Of a DNA stretch of 64,000 bases, positions 1-13,261 are shown in pieces (position 1 is the first letter of the stretch; each line of letters opens with the position of its first letter). A program made the position numbers and the translations under genes. The DNA is taken from positions 23,065,924 through 23,129,923 of the forward strand of contig NC_091023.1 of assembly GCF_041296385.1 (NCBI RefSeq), read 5' to 3'. Source of the DNA: Aphelocoma coerulescens. Taxonomy: Eukaryota > Chordata > Aves > Passeriformes > Corvidae. The notes beneath the pieces are model-generated. The model did not search any database, had not been told where the DNA came from, and was given only the letters and a program-made list of their open reading frames with translations.

Positions 1-2152
1 GCAACTGCAAGGAGCTCTTTTGTTCTTTTAATTCAGTCAGCATGGAAATGATTTTCTCATTTCAGGCCCTTTTCTGTCCTCTCTTCATTGTGTCAATAAA
101 ATAGAGTTGTGCAGAGCTGCTCTAATCAGCTTAGAGTGCTAATTCATTGCACTGGGATGCTATCTGGGTCCGGCTACAGGTGGGCACTATAAGGGGTCAG
201 TCTCCAGGGGAGTCTAATTGTGTCTCTCTTGGGTCTTGTTTGTGGAATAACTCAAATCTCAAACCCTGGCTTAAGAAAGGAAGGGAAAATGCACAAGCAG
301 CGGCATGCAGGGGCACAAACCCTCTCTAGATCCACCACTCGGTCTCAAAGTTTTTTCTGTTTTGACACTGGGGAAGGGAATGCTTTAGTTCAGAGGAAAA
401 AAGATTGATAAAAAACTTTGTAGATCCAATATAAATTTGTGAAGGTATGTGGTCATTTTGAGATACAGGTGTGCAAGAGGGAAAGGAATGCTTTTGTGCT
501 GGCGAGAGGCTTTGGGGAAGCCTCACCTTTAAATTTTTGAGGCTTTCAAAAGGCTAACTAAAACCAGGAAAATATTGAAATGACAAATCCCCTCTGCAGC
601 TGCCAGTGGTGGTTTTGAGCAAGCTTTTTGCCAGGCATGCAGGCATGTGGATTGTGAGGGATTCTGCCCAGCCCTGAGGAGCCCAGGGAATCCTCAGGCA
701 AGCGAGGCAGGGACCCTGGGTGCCCCAGTCCCACTTCAGTGCCTGATCCCCATGGCAGCCCTGTCCTCCCAGTGTGGAGGGGCTGTGCTAACAGCAGGAG
801 GTGATGCTTTCTGCTGGAGACTTCGTGTCTTATGTTGGGTTATGTCAGAGAACAGATTGGGAATGACCAAGAGAGGATCAGTGCAAGGGGAATGGAAACC
901 TCACGTTTGTCTTCTGCCCCAATATCACGCAGTTTGGCCTCAGAACTGTCCCTGACACACGACAAGCAGGCTACAGGCTTTGCTGGTTTGGTTTTGGTTT
1001 TTTTTAATAGATGTATTTGTGTTTACTGCCAACCACAAAAAAAGCCTGAGAAAAGAGACACTGATGGGGAAAAGGAGAGGGAATTCCCAGTGAATCTCCT
1101 GTTTCTTGCCACCTTGTCCCAGGGTGGGGGTGCGGGAGCATCTGTCCTTGTTTCTGCCAGTTCTGCATCTCTAGGACAGCCTTGGCACCTCTTCCATCAA
1201 GTACTGATCAGAAACTGCCCAAATTTCCCAGACAGACATGCTAGATGCTGCCAAATATCTTCCTGAAGCAAGGCCAGCAACTCCAGCACAGCTCTGCTCC
1301 CAGCAGTTGCTATGCAAGCCAACAGAGATGTACATAGATGAGTTATAGGTCTCCTACCAAAAATTTCTCAGTGTCTTAAGGATGGCAGAGCAGCCGGGGC
1401 ACATCCCCTGGCTGTGGAGGAAGGGTACGGCTCATGGCAGAGCAACCAGTGACTCTGCGGAAAGAAAAATGCAGTAAAAGTGCTAAAGAAAACTGAACAA
1501 ATCATAAATTTCCTTAATAGTTCAGCAAGAGGTGAAAAGCTGTTTATTTGGACAGCATTTTGCTTTTAAATTAGCATGAAGATTTTCCCACAGAATGCAT
1601 TTCCCTTGCCCATAATTGTTCATCCAAAAAATAAAAAATGGGCACTTCTTGGAATTACTTAAAAAAAATCTCAGTTCTGAAAAAAAAAATTGGGTTCCTC
1701 CCAGACCCTTTTTCTCCTCTGTGTGACTGAGGTTCTCTGTGGTTTGTGCGGGGGGAAAAGTGGGCAGGTCATGGCTGTGGCACATGGCCCTGGGGCAGGA
1801 GCAGGTCCTCTCCTGGAGCACAGCAGGTTTGCGGAACGGGGAGGTGAAAAAGTCTCCCAAAAGCTGGTGCTTTTCCTACAGAGAAGCAGTGCTGACTCAG
1901 AAATGCAAAATGAGCTCTGCAGGGCATCAAAGCCTCATCCTTGGCTACTTCCATGGCTGCAGTCCTCCTTCACTCCTAACTCAGCCTGACTGAGTTTGGG
2001 CAGGACTGTTCCCCACCGGTGGATTTCCTACAGGAGATGTTGATCTATTGTGGTTTTGTGGCAGAGCCGCCACCGTGAAAATTAATTAACATACCTGAAG
2101 ACACCCCTGAGCAGGAAATCATAGTGCTGCTCTGTGATTCAAGGGTGAATAG
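1..2152. other. Non-coding stretch, no gene seen
   Basis: Mixed-composition DNA with a G+C-richer patch around 640-800. The open frame at 832-1266 has no splice-like edges, no recognisable domain and a length expected by chance. Short T and A runs occur near 1000 and 1680. I see no repeat family and no RNA gene. Confidence 0.6.
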
Positions 2153-2623
2153 GATCTCTCTATTATCAAAAACTCCATCAGGGAAGAGGAAATTAAGTTC
2201 CTAATTAGACAGTGTCCAAAGGAAGAAGTGAGGCATTGAAGAGATGAAGAAAATTGAGAGGTAGCTGATGCCCGTATCAGGCTAATGATAGAAAAGGAAA
2301 TAGTAGAGCTTGAAAGGTCGCTGACCTTATTAGGCTTGGAGAAAAGTAGTAGATCTTCAAAAGCTTTCACCTATGATAGGTTGACAATGTGTGAAGTTCT
2401 CAAGATGGTCAGAGAGGAAAGACAGCCCAGAAAGAGCATGGGAACAAATTAGGTAGATTACAGTGAACTGCAGAGATACAGCATGAAAAGCATATTTGGA
2501 AAAGAGAGGAATTCAAAGAAGAAACAGCCAGAAATGTTTCATTTCTTGGTGAGATCTATTTTCACTACGAGTACAGGATTTTCTTTTCCACTTAGTAGTT
2601 TTATTTTTTTTACCATCAATTAA
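2153..2623 (+). pseudogene. Possible decayed coding sequence (unidentified)
   Basis: One forward frame can be read for 156 codons up to TAA at 2621-2623, broken only by TGA at 2237, TGA at 2255 and TAG at 2450. The translation is rich in Glu, Lys and Arg with helix-like spacing, for example EKEIVELERSLTLLGLEK in the middle segment. Two open runs of 64 and 56 codons flank the last break. Upstream, a different frame is open across about 2095-2200 and could continue the same product through a frameshift. I recognise no protein family. The alternative is a purine-rich non-coding tract: a strand rich in A and G automatically yields charged residues and few stops, so the coding look may be compositional. 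No introns, poly(A) tail or flanking repeats are visible that would prove a processed copy. Confidence 0.28.
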
Positions 2624-5600
2624 ACTCGGTAATGATCCGTCACTGGGTTTAACATTTCCCTAATAAAGTCTTTGCTTTCTGCTAAACTGAAATATTTCAG
2701 TGGTAGCCAACTCTGAATATTAACTTCAGTGAGATGAAGATAGTGTTGCTAATAATAACTTCAGCATTAGTTTTTGAATATAAGAACACTTAGTGAAAGC
2801 ATTTTTAGATCCCTTAGTGGCAAGAGACTTTTACCTTGGAATACCAAACCTGGCCAGCTGCAAGAATTTTAAAGGCTGTTACAGGCTATTTTCTCAGTAG
2901 GTAAAAACTCCCTGGCTCTTTAAATGAGATATTACAAGAAACAAGTCTATAGCAAGTCAAATGAAATGCCCCTAAAGCCTGCCTCCTCCCAGCCTCTCTT
3001 CCTGCAGCAGTTTCGTGCTGTCCGTAGGTGATTTCTCGGAGCCAGCAAGGCCTGATTAAAATCCTCCCTGCTGGTTCATGTACAAACATGGCTTTGAGTT
3101 TAGAGGTAAAGTTGCTTCTCTGTCTTTCTGGTAAATGCTTAAGTTTTCTTGTTCCGACCGTTGGTATGAAAGGGGGAGAAGGAATGCAAAGAAGAGGAAA
3201 TTAAAAATACAGCACTGCACATTTTTCATGCAACAGGACCAGTCCATTTACAATGTAACATAACAGCAGTTTTTCAATCAAAATAAATGAGGACAAATTC
3301 TCTGCTGGTAAAAGTGGATGTAGCACCATGACTTTCCCTTAACGTAAGCAGAGCATGATCCACTCCAACATAATAAACTCAATGTAAAGACAGAGCATGA
3401 AAAAACCTGAATTTTTTCTTTTGCTGGGAGCAAATTTAATGGCTTTTTTTTTTTAATGCTGTGTGAATAACAGGGCTGTTTTTAAGTAAACACCTTGTAT
3501 TGTGAAATTAAACCCCCCCTTGCAGACAAATGCTACCATGTGGCATTTGACAACTAAGACAAAGACGCTTCCTGAATTTAAAGCTAACACTTTTATCATC
3601 AGAAGGAAAAACAGACTTGAGTGTACTTCCTATCTTTTTCTGGAGTTTGTGGTCCCTTCCTGAAGCAGAACCACCTTGTAGGACTCCAGCCTGGAGGCCA
3701 GAAGTGTTTCTGTACCCGTGGCCAGGAGCACAGCACGTACCTGCTTCCCTTGGAGGGCTCTGTGGAATGGATTCCGGGTGCTCAAGATCCCGGAGATGGG
3801 GAAGGGCTGCCATCCCTGATTAGATGTGGTTTGTAATAGTATCGTCCTGTTTTCACTCACCACGGTAGAACATTTCTACCAGGCTAACAAGGCATAGGGT
3901 AATGAGAAACATGCCAAGTTTAAGGGAAAGAAGAGTCAAACCTTCGTACAGGAAACAAATGTGATCAATTACCCCAAGTGCAGAGCTCACAGATACCTTA
4001 TCTTAAGACTCCTTAAAATAAGAACTTGATTGTTTCCAAATGTGTCTAAGAAGTTAGTGATAGAAGCACATTAATGCGAGAGACACGGGAAATTTTATTA
4101 CCTCCAAAAATTGTCATTATTACTGGCGTCTAAAGATATGGAGAAATCAACACAACTGTCTAACACACGATCGTGGCAATAAATCTACAACTCCCTGTGC
4201 ATGTGCAGGCTGTATGTAGAAGCAGATTTTCAGCACTATATTATTGTAGTCATTAAACCATATTTCAAAATCTACCAATACTTATCACAATATGAAAACC
4301 CTCTTTTGTAGTTTCCTTTTTTGGTTTGGTTTGGTTTTGTTGGCATTGGACTTGCTTCTTTTCTTCAAATATATTAAAGAAGTTTTGCTGGTTAACTACT
4401 CTCTTTGTAGGTGTTGCACCATCTGTAGAAGGCTACTGAGCTTGGGCTGACACTGGAGATCATTAGCTGAAATATCTGACAAACAGGGTGTTTTCTAAAG
4501 ATGCATTAGGAGCAGGGAAAAATGTGCAATGGCCAGGTCATACTGAGGTATGAGCTTTGACCTGAAGATATATGACTCTCTCCAAGGTTTATTTTGTAAA
4601 TCTGGAATGCTTAGGACAGGAATATATTGTTTTTCGTGGAAGTGCTACTGTAGGTAGGGACATCACCCATGGATGAATTAAGAGGAGAAGGGAAGCCACT
4701 GCAGAAAATCTAACGTGATTTTCCCATGCTTGCAATTCCCTTTGGCATCAGCAGGAGTTGTGTGCAAGGTCTGATGAAGTATATGACCTAAAAATCACAA
4801 TTCTGTTAGAGTAACTCTCTGAGATGAACATGATACCTTGTGTGGGTGCATTTACACAGGCTGAGACCTTGTCTCCAGAGCAAGGCAGTTTTGCCAGTGG
4901 TTTTAACAGGAGTAACACCAGCCTCTTGTATTTCTACCCACAATGGTATTCCTCAGGAAAGCAGTTTAAAAGCTGGGCTCCGAGGACTGATGCACCAGTA
5001 GAAAACATCAAAATACAGTGTTAGTGGGTTTTGTCAATAAGGAGTCCAGATTGGATTTCAAAGGTGTCTGTTCACTTATAGATCCACACCTGATCCACCT
5101 TTGCATAACGTGTACTGAAATGAGGGCTGGAACATTTAAGTTGTGCTAGACATCTCTTGACATAGTATTTGCTGTGTGAAGGGTGTTATTGCATCATTCA
5201 GCAGGGGCTTGTTTCCTTTAAAACGTGTTTGCCTCTCTCATGGCATCATCTTTAGCATGCTATTCTGTTTGGCATTGTTGTTTCCTGTTTGACATGAAAA
5301 AGTAAGTTGTTTTAACATTCACACACATTTGCTAATTCCAAAAGACTTAAGTGTTCATCACAAAGAGTTGTTTAGGTGCAGCTAAACCCTTCAGACATGC
5401 TTGTTACAGTGATGCGTGTTACAGGTGGGCATTTCTGGGGACAACACTAAAATGTTTTAAAAAGAAGTTTCAGGCATTTGCCTGGAATTATATTCAATAC
5501 CAACCTGTTATAGTTTATTAAAGTTCTGCACTTTAGCCTGGAGACATTTGCCAGTACAAAAGTAATGGCTGCTTTAACATCCGTGTACAAAAGTGGAATT

Positions 5601-6059
5601 TAAGAGATTAACTTGCATTTGACCTACTTCAGCTCTCCTGGTAATGAGGGGTGCAGAGGCACAGAATTAATTTCTCTCAATTTGTGGCTCTCAGGGGTGC
5701 TGCTAAGTTTGAGAGTGCTTGAATTTTAAGAGCCTCCTGGTGTGTTGAGAAGGTTTTGTTACTGCACAGAGTTCTGTTAGCGGCAGGGACTGAAGTGCCA
5801 GTTTTATCTATCTGATTAATAGCCTGATGGAGTTCTAGTGTATCTTTGAAAGAAAAAAACATATTTTCTCTCCCACTTGAAGGGCATTTTTTCCCACATA
5901 CCCTGATTCTCTTTCACCTCCCAGTAACAGCTCGAAACAGCCAACGGACTGAGAAATGTCTACTGGGCCTAACTTTGTCTGCAGCTCTCACACCAGACTT
6001 GTTTCACCTTTCCAATAATCTGGGCTTTAGTCAAGATCTGTTGAAACTTTGCTGTGTGT
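2624..6059. other. Non-coding stretch, no gene seen
   Basis: A+T-rich DNA without convincing exons. It includes a T11 run near 3444-3454 and a short TTTGG-type run at 4321-4334. Open frames here are at most about 100 codons and lack splice-like boundaries. No transposon remnant was recognised. Confidence 0.6.
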
Positions 6060-6330
6060 GATATTAATAGGCTGCTTCTAGCAGGATGCACAACTCTGGG
6101 CTATATTATTCGGACTGATGTGATTTTAAAAGCCAGCAAATGACTGTGCAATTATTACTCCAGTGCTGCGTCTTTACCTCAGCATTAATGCACCCGGAGA
6201 GATTTTCGGCAAAGCAATTTATACTCTCATGAAATTGGCTGTAACTACTGAATGTACAATGTGTCCTTTTCTCCCCGAGTTTGAAAGGTCTGGCTTAGTT
6301 CCTTATCAATACACTTCATCCCTCCTCTTC
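6060..6330. promoter_or_regulatory. Putative conserved regulatory block
   Basis: This block has several homeodomain-type cores close together: an ATTATTA stretch near 6151, the 10-bp palindrome GCATTAATGC at 6182-6191, and GCAATTTA near 6214. Such clusters in unique, A+T-moderate DNA are typical of conserved developmental enhancers in amniotes. Conservation itself cannot be seen from one sequence, so the call rests on motif density and the absence of repeats or coding potential. Confidence 0.35.
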
Positions 6331-8299
6331 CTCTTCAAATAAGTTCTGTTCAGTGGAAGCTTTCTTTGTGCAGGATCTATTCCGACAGGATGTGATTTAT
6401 TCCAAGCTCACTGCAGTTTATCAAGGAAATAAACAGAGGAAGCAATGAGTAGGTACCAACCTGTATCAAATATACTTTTGGTATAGGATGATAAAGATAA
6501 AAGATTTCTAAAGTTTTTAAAATAATTTTTTATTGATTTATCACATGGGTATGTTGGTATTGAGAGTTTGTCTTTCCTAGAAATTTTTAAATAAAGGCTA
6601 CTTCTGCTTCTCTGAGATCTCCAGTAAAATTATAGCACAGGGGAGTCTGGAGAGAGAAATTTATGGGAAAATTTACCAATAAGCACAATATTAGGCACCT
6701 TCCACTTAACAGCAAAAATCCATATTATTAACTGTGGTGAAAGAAAACATAAATGTTTGTGTCTCATAACATATGTAAGGGAACCAACAGATGTGCCAGA
6801 ACCCATATCAACATGTGCAATGCCCTTCTCCTGGAATGCAGTTGTATTGTGTAACGTGACCCTATCAATTTAATAGAGACTAATTGTCCTCAGCTCCTTT
6901 TGTGCAAGTTCACAAAGCCTTTGCCAGGTTTCGGTGTCAGATCCTCCTCCCCAAAACCTGTGAAACACAGCTTCCCTTTGGGGCTGTGATCTGTCAACAA
7001 ACTGGTTCTAGTGGCTTCTTTTCAGCAACCCTAGCCTGACCAGTGCTTCTCCCTTAAGGAAGGGGCTGATATTTTTATTTCCAGGCTTAGAAATTCAACA
7101 TTGCTGAATTCAAGAGGTTTTATACGGAGAGCTCTTCTACAGGGCTTCCTGTACTGGGAGGCACACAGACATACCTTGATGCAGTTGCTTTTGATGTGTG
7201 TTTTTAGAAAGTCATGAAGGATTTTCTTGGCTTTTAAAGAATCAAAAAAAAAAAAAAAAAAAAAAAAAAAAGATCATTTTGATGCTTCACTTTTAAAACA
7301 TAAACTAGTGTTTCTGGGATGAGTTTTAAAACAAGTGTCAAGACTGCCTATTTCAAATCTGCAGAAGCATATCTTGCTATGATGTGCTTTCTTGATTTTG
7401 TGGAAATTTTTAAAGATTATGTATTAAAGTTTTGTAAAAAAAACCCAACCAAAAACCTTGAAATTTTTTATTTTAAATGTGTCTTACTCTTCTTTCATGC
7501 AGTGGAAAGCTTTAGTCATTGCCATGCATGCTTCAGTGAAAAGCAACAGGGCCAATGCCCGACCCACTGTACAGAGTTAATGTCCTGCAATTTTTCCCTG
7601 CTCCTGAGAGTCAGAGGGAGTTTCCAGCTCCACTTTTCCTAGCAGCTGCCAACGTTGTCAGCACTGATCTGTCAGAAAGGATTTTTCCTGGCAAAACTTT
7701 GAAGCTCCTTTCTGACATCCCCAACAAACTAATTGTTGTCTCCTGCCTCCGAGAGCCCTCTGAAGTCCCAACGAGTTAGTGTCTTCTCAAGAGATGAGAA
7801 AGGGGACTCACAAAATCAATTTATCAGGCTATTACGCATTGTCATCAGCCAAAACAAAAACCTGCTAAAGACAGGAGAAAAAGAAGGAGAAATGGGTCTC
7901 TGAGAAAAGGTTACAGAACATCCATCTTCTCTCCTCTTCCGATTGTTTCCTTTCTTTACCCATTTTCATACCCATTTCCCTCCACTAAAAGACACTTTAT
8001 GACAAGCATTGTAATCTCTTTAGACCGGGGGGAACCTCTTCTTTAGGACCAAATCTTTGCAAGGCGTGAGTGACAGCGGGAAGGGGTCCAATTGCCACTG
8101 AAGACACTTCGGCAATAAATCATCCACCCTGGCATCAAGTGGCTGGACTCGTCCACGCTTCCCGATGGCCACCAGCTCCTGGCGGTGACAAAACATCCAT
8201 TGTCAGCGCCCAGCAGCCCCATTCCCTCCTTCTCCCTGCTGAGGTTTTAACTTCACCTAGGGCATAAGAAACAGATTATCCTCTTGGTAAAGAAAAAGG
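6331..8299. other. Non-coding stretch with a poly(A) run
   Basis: No exon is supported. The stretch contains the 28-nt poly(A) run described separately and short open frames without recognisable content. The part around 7800-7870 is A+T-rich with ATCAATTTATCA-like words and could belong to a regulatory block, but the evidence is thin. Confidence 0.55.
7244..7271. repeat. Poly(A) run, 28 nt
   Basis: An uninterrupted run of 28 A residues, the longest mononucleotide run in the window. The bases before it do not resemble a CR1, SINE or recognisable mRNA 3' end, so a retroposed origin is not supported. Its length is likely polymorphic and unreliable in assembly. Confidence 0.95.
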
Positions 8300-8900
8300 G
8301 GGAAATTCTGCCACGGGTGGGAGAGGGGACGCGCGGAAACGACGCTATGGCCGCGTACTTCTGTAAGCTCAAAACAATAGTGGAGAGTGGAAAAGTGCCA
8401 CCAGGGCTTTATTGGTAATTACTAAACTGTCTTTTGAAAGTCTCCAGCCCAGACAGTGATTTTGCTGGTGTGTTTTAAAGACTTTCCATTTCCAGGTGAC
8501 CTCTGGTGCTGTGGTTACTCTTTAACCAAGGCAAGGCAGTGATTGGAGGTGTGCGCTGTTCTGAGCACAACAGCTCTTCACCAGACAGAACAATCTTAAG
8601 GAGGAAATACTGGATGGAAAAATAAGTGCTTCTCACCCAGCTACAAAGATTGGAGCGTGTTTTGGATTCTTTCAGGCCAAACCCAAAGATCTTTGCATTG
8701 TCAAGTTATCACACCGAATACCATCACTTTTTTATCATTCGCAGCTAAATTGCCATGATGGGAGCTAAAAAAATGCACCTGGTTTGTTCCACTGAGGGGT
8801 CTGTGCACTGCTGTTGCATAAAAGACATTTGCAGATAAGTTGTAATCAGCTCAGAGTTACATATTAACTGATGAATTATGGTAAAGAGGGGAATAAAAGA
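8300..8900. promoter_or_regulatory. Putative conserved regulatory block
   Basis: The block opens with a small CpG-containing segment (8328-8358) and continues into unique DNA with the paired-homeodomain palindrome GTAATTAC at 8415-8422. The same octamer recurs at 33174-33181. There are no long open frames and no repeats. The combination suggests an enhancer, but this is inference from composition and motifs only. Confidence 0.35.
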
Positions 8901-9859
8901 CTGTAGTGGGATGAGTCTTTAAATCTGAAGCCCCTCAGAAGGTCACCAAAGGATAAGGGTAGCAGAATATTTATCACAGCTGCATTTTTATCCTTATTGA
9001 TTTTCCCCTCAGTGTCATTGGGGTGCTTCCTTTAGAGAAATGAGCTGGACAACGCTAACCATTTATTAATTATTGTTGATGCTTGGAAAAATGACCCCTT
9101 CTCTCAAGAATGCTCCTCAGCTTGGTGCACTTGCTAAATGTAATGCAAGAGAGGAACTTGACTCTGGAAATTTAAATAATGAATTAGTTAACGTGCCATT
9201 GACCCCCCTAATCTGTTGTGGCAAGTGGAAACCTATGTGCATTTTTTTCTCTATGTGCTGTTGTTCTGTGTGTCCCCGTTCTCAATGATAAGATCCATTT
9301 TGGGGTATGAGAATGCAATAGATATTAAAAAAAATAAATGTCTGGAGCTCCGTATTCAGGCAGACATGACTTTCATTATCATAAGAAATATAGAGATTAT
9401 ATCATCCTTCCAAATATCGACTAGCCTGGAGGTGAATAGTTTTTGTTGAGTGAGTGAGTAAAACATCATTAGTTTTTTCATGATCACCATGGGAAAAGCT
9501 GACAAGCAGATTTTTCTGTTGGCTGTTATATTTTTGTGACAATTTTGTAAGGCTGTGTTACACAGTTCTGCACATAATGAAACTCCTTTGTAGTTTAGTA
9601 ACAAGGAAAAATATTATTCCTCTTCTTTTTAACAGTAAATTGATTAGTCTTCTCTGAACCTGGCAAAAGTAGCCAGCACACTCTGTTTTAACATTTTGAA
9701 TTATTTAATGAAAAGCCTTTAAGGTCTTTGGATTCACAGTCAAATCGCTACAGAGAGTAAATGAGATGAAGGTTTTTCTAGGCTCCATGACAGGTCTATC
9801 CCATTTCATCATCTTAACTAAAAAATAATCCTATCTAACTTGAAATCCACAGCAGCTGT
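8901..9859. other. Non-coding stretch, no gene seen
   Basis: A+T-rich DNA. The overlapping short open frames at about 9073-9604 on both strands have no splice-like edges or recognisable content. No repeat family was recognised. Confidence 0.6.
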
Positions 9860-10060
9860 AAGTAGAAAATAAATCCAAACCGCAGCTCAGACTTGTAACC
9901 TAACAGCCATCATAAATAATCAGAATCTATTTGAAGGTGGAAGATGGGACATTAGAAGCTATTTACACTACTAGAGTGATGCCATTGATCAGTAAGAGCA
10001 ACCCGTAGATAAGACTCATATGATGTCATGGTTATTTATGATGGGAACTGACAGTAAAGC
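9860..10060. promoter_or_regulatory. Putative conserved regulatory block
   Basis: A compact stretch with an ATAAATAATCA word near 9913 that resembles HOX/PBX-type sites, and a CRE-like TGATGTCAT near 10021. It is unique-looking and without coding potential. Evidence is limited to motif content. Confidence 0.28.
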
Positions 10061-13000
10061 TACTATAGAACTTTCTTCCCGACAGCTTCATTCATTTCTG
10101 TTTGTGATGCATTTTGCTGTTAAAGAAGCAATCAATAGCAAAATTGTGGTGATAAAAGTTATTACTGGTTAAATATGTGAAAAATGTGTCTGCGTGTGTA
10201 TACATATATAATGCCAACTATGAAAACATTAAAAAATTAGGTCTGTGGAATTTATTTGATATTTTTTAGTACCAATGTACAGTGGAGCCATTTTGTGTTC
10301 TTTGATGGTGCACAGGTATCACAGTCTGATTTATTTTCTAATCTCATCAAACTTATTGTGACCATGAGAAATGCAGCGTTGCAAAGATTTAACGTAATGT
10401 TATGGGTTCTCTGCAGTTTGCCTTATGGCTCACAGCATGTTGGTGCAGTTCAAAGAGGAGAAAAAAGCCCTTTCAAACCAGTGTCAGGCTTGGGATTCTG
10501 CTGTTTGTGTCCAGCATTACCTGTTTGCATTCAGTAATTAAGAGGGTTTTAGCAGCAAGAAAAGACCTGCACCAGGTCCAGTATGCATGCATGAAAATGC
10601 CAATTTTATTGCCTGTTTAACAAAAAAAAAAAGGCAAGAAACAATTCTTTTCTTCTAATGCTCTTAGTAGGAGATGGATAATAAAATAAAGGTGAGATCA
10701 AGGCCGAGTTAATTTTCCCTATTGAAGAACTGATAAAAAATACATATGGCTTCAAAATTACCCTTATTGAGTCTAATTTATAAAATTCTTCACTAAGCTT
10801 ATTTTCCTGTCTATAGATTAAATCTATCTAAGATTTAATCTTCCATGATATGAATCCCTAACCCCAGAGGAACAGGCTTATCTTTTAAACAATCCAGGCT
10901 CTATTTTGTATAGTTCCTTTATGTATATGGTTGTACGTACCCAGCAGGTCAAAGGCACTGCTTCCCCAGACCATTGTTGGCCTGGAACAATAAATATTAG
11001 ACTTAATTTAAATGGGTCAGAGTTCATTCCCATCCACTGCCCAACTATATGGGAAAACCGTCTGGTCAGTCACTTAATTGAGACAGAAATAGTCAGTGTC
11101 AACAAACTGCTGAGGAAATAAAATGTATGTTTGATGGAGCTTCTTCTAAGCCATGACAAACTGACCTCTGATGTTACACACGTGTCTCTCTACAATGTGT
11201 AGAAAACAGTGGGGTTTTTTGAGCTTTGCACTTTGCACCTTGGAATGTGGTTATCCAGTTAAGTAGTGATGTACCTCTTGGTGGGATTTCTTTTTTTTAT
11301 GTGATGAAGAAATACGGCCCTTATCAATATTTCACACATTTCAGAGGTAATAATACCTCTATGACTTCACACTGTTCTCCCCATATGGTCCCCAGGTTGC
11401 ACTCAGGAAATGTTATTACAAGACTTTCTGTCGAGTTTTGTGGAAGGATGGGTTCCTGCACCTGGCTGGGAACAGGGGGGGGGTTTGCACTGGAATTTCA
11501 GCTGCTCCCTGATGGCTGCTGATTGTCACCTACAGGGGAACAGCAGACTGCTCAAATGAGGGAGGACAGCTGGGTGGATCACAGACATTATGTAGGAAAC
11601 AGGGCAAGCCTTCATTTCGGGGGGACTTAAGGCTGGCACTGTATTAAAACCATCCCCAGGAAAAGTGATTTGGGATGGCACAAAATGTTTTCCAGTGGCA
11701 CTTTGCCTAAAGTGTCATGACTGGGCAAATTGCCTGGAATTTGGAATTCTCTCTTTGGAAAATGAGGGTAGCGCTTTGCTCTCTTACAGCATCTTCCAGC
11801 TAATGTTTCCAAGGCACTTTACAGATATTCTATTTCCCACCATCAAAGTGTTGTCATTAGCATTTGCAGTATTTAAATGTATAGCAGTGAAAGAAACAGA
11901 ATGTAGAGGGATTAAAATGACCGGTTTCAAGCTTGCTACCTAAGGGTGTTAGGTTTATAAACTCTATTTTTCCATGTCTGAGCAGGCAGCCCAATTCTCA
12001 GTGCTGCTCAGCAGCCCCCATTGACTGCAGAAGTTATGGGGTGGATAAGTTTGCCTCTTTTGTTTTCAGTGTTTCAGAATGTGCTCGACTCCAGCTGTGT
12101 TAGGTATTTTTTGGGTTATTTATGCCCAACAACAGTCATATGTTAATGACCCATCTGTGCTTTGAAGCCAACATGTCTCTGAGGTGAACTGGGTGAAGAA
12201 GGAGGCTGCTTTTGGGGTGATAAATATGTACTGATTGTGTCAGAAAGAAACACAAGGATACACCTTCATCCACAGGCTTTTGTCACTTGTGAGGGTGACA
12301 GATAGAAGCACTGTTGTACAAAGGAAGTGGCCAAATCTGCAGCACCAGAGGGTCTCAATCCCAAAGATTTTACTCTTGCATCCAAGCTGTACTAGTTATT
12401 ATTTAATTTTTACTTGGATTTTCTCTAGCCACTAACAAGGCAGTCCTGTTAAATACAATCAATTCAGTAGAAAATTGCTCCAGTCATGTTATTCCAAGTG
12501 GATCGGAGTAGAGAGGAATTACCTGCCTCTTAAAGGAAAAGAAGAAAAACCCGAAAGCTTTTTTTGTATTTGTATCAAAGCTGGATATAGTTTGTGCAAG
12601 CTCATCCTTCCTAGCTGAACACTGAAATTCTCCACTGACCTGGATAATCACCTCCTTTGGAAACAAATGAGCTGCTCCTGTGTGATTATAAACATATTTT
12701 ACAACAGTTTTAAGATAAAACCACCCTATCTCCCATCTCCTTTGCAGGCAATAGCGCAGGTCCCTTGAGCTCAAGTTTTCAGAAGTTGCCACCAAGTTCT
12801 TCCACGTGATGTTTTTTAGCAGAGCCAAGTATCCGACTCCTGCAGGGACTGTAACCCAGAGCCGCCGGGGTCAGACCACTGGCCAAGTCAGCTCGTGCTG
12901 GCTAGAGAAATAAATCCCACTAAAGGAGGCTACATCTAAAAATGTGCCTCTTGTACATATGTTTTTTCATCTGTAATCAAAGAATGCATTGGGTGCTTGG

Positions 13001-13261
13001 GGTTTTTGCATGATTGGCTGAATTAATAATGTAAAAATTGATTGAAATATAAGTTCTTAGCGAGAACATGCCATGCAAGAAGGGGTCTATTCTTCCTTTT
13101 GAAGACAAATGTATCATAGATCCCTTCAGTTTATACAAATGCCTTTTTCATCATTTGGAATGCTCCAAATTTCTAGTGGAACTCATGTTAGGGCTGATTT
13201 TGGGAGCTGCTGCTGGCACGGGCACTGCTGAATGAAGGGCACACCTTGCACAGCAGCACCA
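10061..13261. other. Non-coding stretch, no gene seen
   Basis: A+T-rich DNA with a poly(A) run near 10621-10631, a G9 run near 11475-11483 and the hairpin listed separately. Open frames of up to 114 codons (minus strand, 12484-12828) carry no recognisable domain. Confidence 0.6.
10815..10841. repeat. Perfect hairpin, 11-bp stem
   Basis: AGATTAAATCT at 10815-10825 is followed by a 5-nt loop and its exact reverse complement at 10831-10841. The stem is nearly all A:T. It may form a small cruciform or a paired binding site for an ATTA-recognising factor. Nothing nearby suggests a transposon terminal repeat. Confidence 0.85.

Noticed and set aside
7244..7271. Poly(A) run taken as the tail of a retroposed gene or SINE
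   Set aside because: The upstream bases show no polyadenylation-signal-plus-coding structure, no SINE promoter boxes and no flanking duplication.
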